A DNA stretch of 9,555 bases, from assembly GCA_019417975.1 (NCBI GenBank), contig DYCT01000056.1:1-9555 (forward strand), read 5' to 3'. A program made the position numbers and the translations under genes. Each line of letters starts with the position of its first letter. The first letter of the stretch is position 1. The DNA is from Bacteroides sp. (GTDB taxonomy: Bacteria; Bacteroidota; Bacteroidia; Bacteroidales; Bacteroidaceae). Below, piece after piece: positions 7,236 through 9,555 of this stretch. Under the pieces are notes generated by a model. It worked only from the letters and a program-made list of their open reading frames with translations. It did not search any database and was not told the origin of the DNA.

Positions 7236-7494
7236 AAAGATTCTTTTTAATCCATTCTTATAGGCAAAGATACTATTTTAATAAACAACAGTCACCACAT
7301 CCCTGCGATTTTTTACCCAGTCCCCAAAATAGCTCTACCCCCAACCGTCAATGGCTACAATAAATCTGTTATGCCGACCAAAAAGAATCCAAATGCATAA
7401 AAACGCACACTTTTATTTGCAAATATCGTAGAATATAACGAATATTGCCAACCAAAATAAAAGCGGATATACACGCGATATCACCCCTACGACT
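7236..7494. other. Divergent intergenic region between the ketoisomerase and a glycosyltransferase gene
   Basis: A 259 bp AT-rich region separating genes transcribed away from each other. The left part holds the leftward -7 element (7265-7272). I see no full TAnnTTTG match for the rightward gene; the closest is TTTATTTG at 7412-7419, with one mismatch and no clear -33 box. It overlaps a perfect 10 bp palindrome, ATTTGCAAAT (7415-7424). Neither a tRNA, a clear small ORF, nor long inverted repeats of the kind that flank Bacteroides invertible promoters are evident. Confidence 0.6.
7265..7272 (-). promoter_or_regulatory. Bacteroides-type -7 promoter element upstream of the leftward operon
   Basis: Read on the minus strand this is TATCTTTG, a full match to the Bacteroidetes -7 consensus TAnnTTTG. 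It lies 29 nt upstream of the ketoisomerase ATG (7235), which would give a short leader of about 20-25 nt. The -33 box is poor: 20 nt upstream the minus strand reads GGTG (7293-7296) instead of TTTG. This could mean a weak or activator-dependent promoter. The leader has no clear Shine-Dalgarno sequence, only A-rich DNA, as is common in this phylum. Confidence 0.6.
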
Positions 7495-8310
7495 ATGACA
7501 CTGGATGTTTTGATTTGCACCTTAAACAAAGGAATCGAGAAAATTCCTTCAATGTTATTATCTCCTCGCCAAGATGTAGCTTATGTCATATCATGGCAAT
7601 ATACCGATGATTCATTTCTGATATTATTGCCTCAAGAATTAAAACACCGGACCGATGTATCGGTACATCCCTTGCAAGGGAAAGGACTGTCGCGTAACCG
7701 AAACAATGCATTGGCACATGCACAAGGAGATATCTGCTTGATTTCCGATGACGATGTACGCTATTTCGACAGTTATTTCGACACCATTCTACAGACATTT
7801 CAAAAACATCCGGAAGTAGACATAGCCCAATTTCGCTACCAATCGTATGACGGCAAATGGATGAAAGCATATCCTCCGAAAAGCTATCAATACGACCTCA
7901 ATGACCTTGGTTGTATTTATCCCTCTTCGATAGAACTTGCCATGAAACGAGATGTATGGCAACGGGGCCTCCGGTTCAACACATTATTCGGACTGGGAGC
8001 AGACTATTTAGCCTCCGGTGAAGAAGATGTTTTATTAGCAGACGCCTGCCGTTCCGGCATGATTGTGCAATACTTTCCCTATTGCATTGCACAAAGTGAC
8101 CCCGATAGCACCGGAATACATTTTAGCAAGAACATCGGAATACAACGAGCTAAAGGAGCCGTATTTTACAAACGTTTTGGATTTTGGAAAGCCTTATATC
8201 GCTGTACACGAGAAGGAACATATTGGTTAGTACATAAAAGATGTAATCCTTTCCCCTTATGGATGCATATGCTACAGGGCATTTTATACATCCAAAAGAA
8301 AGAACGATAA
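7495..8310 (+). CDS. Family 2-like glycosyltransferase (GT-A fold)
   Basis: A predicted cytoplasmic glycosyltransferase of 271 aa. Seen: a short beta strand start LDVLICTLNKGI (residues 3-14), QGKGLSRNRNNALAHAQGDI (61-80), which is the conserved segment before the metal site in this GT-A subgroup, the DXD-type motif LISDDDVRYF (82-91), and GEEDVLL (175-181) in the place of the catalytic-base ED motif. The usual N-terminal nucleotide-binding D-x-S-x-D segment is not obvious, so it is a less standard GT2 member than the other two in the window. The gene stands alone between a divergent promoter region and a convergent porin gene. Its own promoter is not clear. It probably serves the same glycan by location, but the sugar and linkage are unknown. 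The ATG at 7495 leaves the motif I strand directly at the N-terminus, so the start is plausible. Confidence 0.82.
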   Translation: MTLDVLICTLNKGIEKIPSMLLSPRQDVAYVISWQYTDDSFLILLPQELKHRTDVSVHPLQGKGLSRNRNNALAHAQGDICLISDDDVRYFDSYFDTILQTFQKHPEVDIAQFRYQSYDGKWMKAYPPKSYQYDLNDLGCIYPSSIELAMKRDVWQRGLRFNTLFGLGADYLASGEEDVLLADACRSGMIVQYFPYCIAQSDPDSTGIHFSKNIGIQRAKGAVFYKRFGFWKALYRCTREGTYWLVHKRCNPFPLWMHMLQGILYIQKKER

Positions 8311-8338
8311 TCTCGACTTCCCACCCAAACGTTCCTGT

Positions 8339-9532
8339 TTAGAACACAGGCAACTGGTATACAAATCCGGTTGACAAACGATGTGTATGGTAATCCTTTG
8401 CACCTAAATCCGATGCTTTTGCATGGTGGATATACGAGCGACCTGTATAAGCAAGAAAGAAACGGAAGTTTGTCTTCTTCGGAAAAAACTCAAGTCCGCC
8501 CTGATAGCCCCATGCTGTTCGATATTGCCCTTTAGATATCCCGGATGCGCTTTGATAAACACCGGCTGTATCATACATGCCTTTTGCAAAAACATTCCAT
8601 TTGGGAGCAAAACGATAATTAATTCGCGACACAAGCGAAAAATAGCGAGCATTGCAAACATTTCCTATACGCCCATCGCTGCTTATCCGCATCTCTTCAG
8701 GAATCAACATGGAAACAACACCCGACTTATCCACTCCTTCGTGCGAATACATTGCGTCTACATAAAAATCGGCACAACGAAACTTCCAACTGTTTCCAAT
8801 CGCTACATAGTAAAGCCATTTGTTTTTCAATTCATTCAGAGCCGATATCGACCATCGGCTGCTATGCGCACCTCCCAGACTACCATTCCAGTTTAATGCG
8901 TAAAGCAAAGGCACCTTAGCGTCACATCCTTTATACGCTTCACCGAAAGTTTCCGAAACCGAATTGTTCAACCCATTCAACACCTGAACTTGAAGTTCCT
9001 GCTTCGAGTTCATATTCCATACAAGAGTAGCACCTGTCATATAGCAATCCATATATTCAAGCATATCGCTAAATGCATACACCTCGTAAGGTATCATATC
9101 AAATTCGTAACCACCAAAGGCTGCACAATGTTTACCCATATTGATAGTCAATGCAGGCAACGGTTTTACAGATACTAACGCATAATCAATAGATGATGGC
9201 AAATTGTCTGTACGCGAACTTCCATCATTCGAACGGTTCAAACGCTGACAATACAGATACGATAACCAAGGCGTAACAGAACCTTTGGCTTCTATCTTAA
9301 AATCTCTCACACTAAACCGACCTTTCTCCAGTCCATCTTGAAAATCCAAATTAAAACCTGCATGTATATCAAAATAGACATTCAGCCAATCACCCTTTTT
9401 CTCCTTGCCGGATACAGTTTCATACAATGACTGGTCTTGTAAAATTTCGGTTACATTCTTTTTTGATTCATCTGCAGCAAACATGCTGGCACTCCCCAGC
9501 AACAATCCCATTAAAGCGATTCGTAATTTCAT
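8339..9532 (-). CDS. Outer-membrane porin, OprO/OprP-like
   Basis: A 397 aa predicted beta-barrel porin resembling the phosphate-selective porin O/P family. The name reflects homology; the substrate is unknown. Seen: a signal peptide MKLRIALMGLLLGSASMFAA with probable cleavage near residue 19-20; alternating aromatic/hydrophobic strands such as WLNVYFDIHAGFNLDF (49-64), FSVRDFKIEAKGSVTPWLSY (73-92) and ALTINMGKHCAAFGGYEF (127-144); and a C-terminal strand ending VYQLPVF with terminal Phe, the usual barrel-assembly signal. Mature Cys are at 95, 136, 163, 203, 253 and 293, many for an outer-membrane barrel. The stop lies 28 nt from the stop of the convergent glycosyltransferase gene. Only 23 bp of upstream DNA are in the window, so its promoter is not visible. 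It probably lies outside the glycan pathway and marks its right boundary. Confidence 0.85.
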   Translation of the reverse strand: MKLRIALMGLLLGSASMFAADESKKNVTEILQDQSLYETVSGKEKKGDWLNVYFDIHAGFNLDFQDGLEKGRFSVRDFKIEAKGSVTPWLSYLYCQRLNRSNDGSSRTDNLPSSIDYALVSVKPLPALTINMGKHCAAFGGYEFDMIPYEVYAFSDMLEYMDCYMTGATLVWNMNSKQELQVQVLNGLNNSVSETFGEAYKGCDAKVPLLYALNWNGSLGGAHSSRWSISALNELKNKWLYYVAIGNSWKFRCADFYVDAMYSHEGVDKSGVVSMLIPEEMRISSDGRIGNVCNARYFSLVSRINYRFAPKWNVFAKGMYDTAGVYQSASGISKGQYRTAWGYQGGLEFFPKKTNFRFFLAYTGRSYIHHAKASDLGAKDYHTHRLSTGFVYQLPVF

Positions 9533-9555
9533 AATATATTATATAGGTATAAAGG

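Noticed and set aside
7412..7419. TTTATTTG as a rightward -7 promoter element.
   Set aside because: It mismatches TAnnTTTG at the important second base and has no TTTG about 20 nt upstream.
7466..7482. Inverted repeat GATAT-N7-ATATC just upstream of the glycosyltransferase start, as an operator or recombinase site.
   Set aside because: Five AT-rich bp per arm are expected by chance, and there is no second copy elsewhere in the region.
7236..7494. Invertible promoter of the Bacteroides capsule type.
   Set aside because: I found no inverted repeat pair of useful length flanking a promoter here and no recombinase gene nearby.
8334..8350. Small hairpin CCTGT-N7-ACAGG at the convergent end of the glycosyltransferase and porin genes, as a bidirectional terminator.
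   Set aside because: The stem is only 5 bp, it overlaps the porin stop codon, and no T-tract follows on either strand.
9531..9542. Perfect 12 bp palindrome ATAATATATTAT over the porin start codon.
   Set aside because: It is made only of A and T and is easily formed by chance in AT-rich upstream DNA; the window ends too soon to judge it.
1..9555. CRISPR array, tRNA, rRNA or insertion sequence.
   Set aside because: No regularly spaced repeats, RNA-gene folds, transposase motifs or terminal inverted repeats were seen on either strand by eye.

Overview
This window looks like part of a surface-glycan (capsule, O-antigen or protein O-glycan) biosynthesis locus from a member of the Bacteroidales (Bacteroides, Phocaeicola, Parabacteroides, Prevotella or a relative). 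The indicators are the protein families, AT-leaning coding DNA, starts without clear Shine-Dalgarno sequences, a Bacteroides-type -7 element (TATCTTTG) and a short OprO/P-like porin. I cannot name the species.

Layout: (1) A rightward unit at 1-3342 holds a GT11-type fucosyltransferase-like gene at the left edge, a Wzx flippase and a GT2 glycosyltransferase, packed with 0 and 5 nt gaps. (2) A leftward unit spans 7235 down to 3343. It holds a tandem FdtA/QdtA-type ketoisomerase fusion, a GNAT/FemAB-like acyltransferase, an FdtB-type sugar aminotransferase and a second GT2 glycosyltransferase, joined by a 10 nt overlap, an ATGA overlap and a 10 nt gap. The two units meet tail to tail with no base between their stop codons (3342/3343). 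(3) A 259 bp intergenic region (7236-7494) carries the likely promoter of the leftward unit. (4) A third GT2-like glycosyltransferase runs rightward at 7495-8310. (5) A leftward porin gene (8339-9532) faces it across a 28 nt gap and may mark the edge of the locus.

How they fit together: the ketoisomerase and aminotransferase would turn dTDP-4-keto-6-deoxyglucose into a dTDP-3-amino-3,6-dideoxyhexose (Fuc3N or Qui3N type). The GNAT protein is the best local candidate to acylate the amine. The three GT2-like enzymes and the GT11-like enzyme would build a lipid-linked oligosaccharide containing this sugar, and perhaps fucose, and Wzx would flip it to the periplasm. RmlA/RmlB-type genes, a priming transferase, a Wzy polymerase and chain-length or export genes are not in the window, so the locus must continue to the left or rely on other loci.

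Most of this is a recognisable glycan cassette, not a wholly new system. The most unusual item is the two-domain ketoisomerase: its N-terminal half has lost one of the two conserved active-site histidines while its C-terminal half keeps both.
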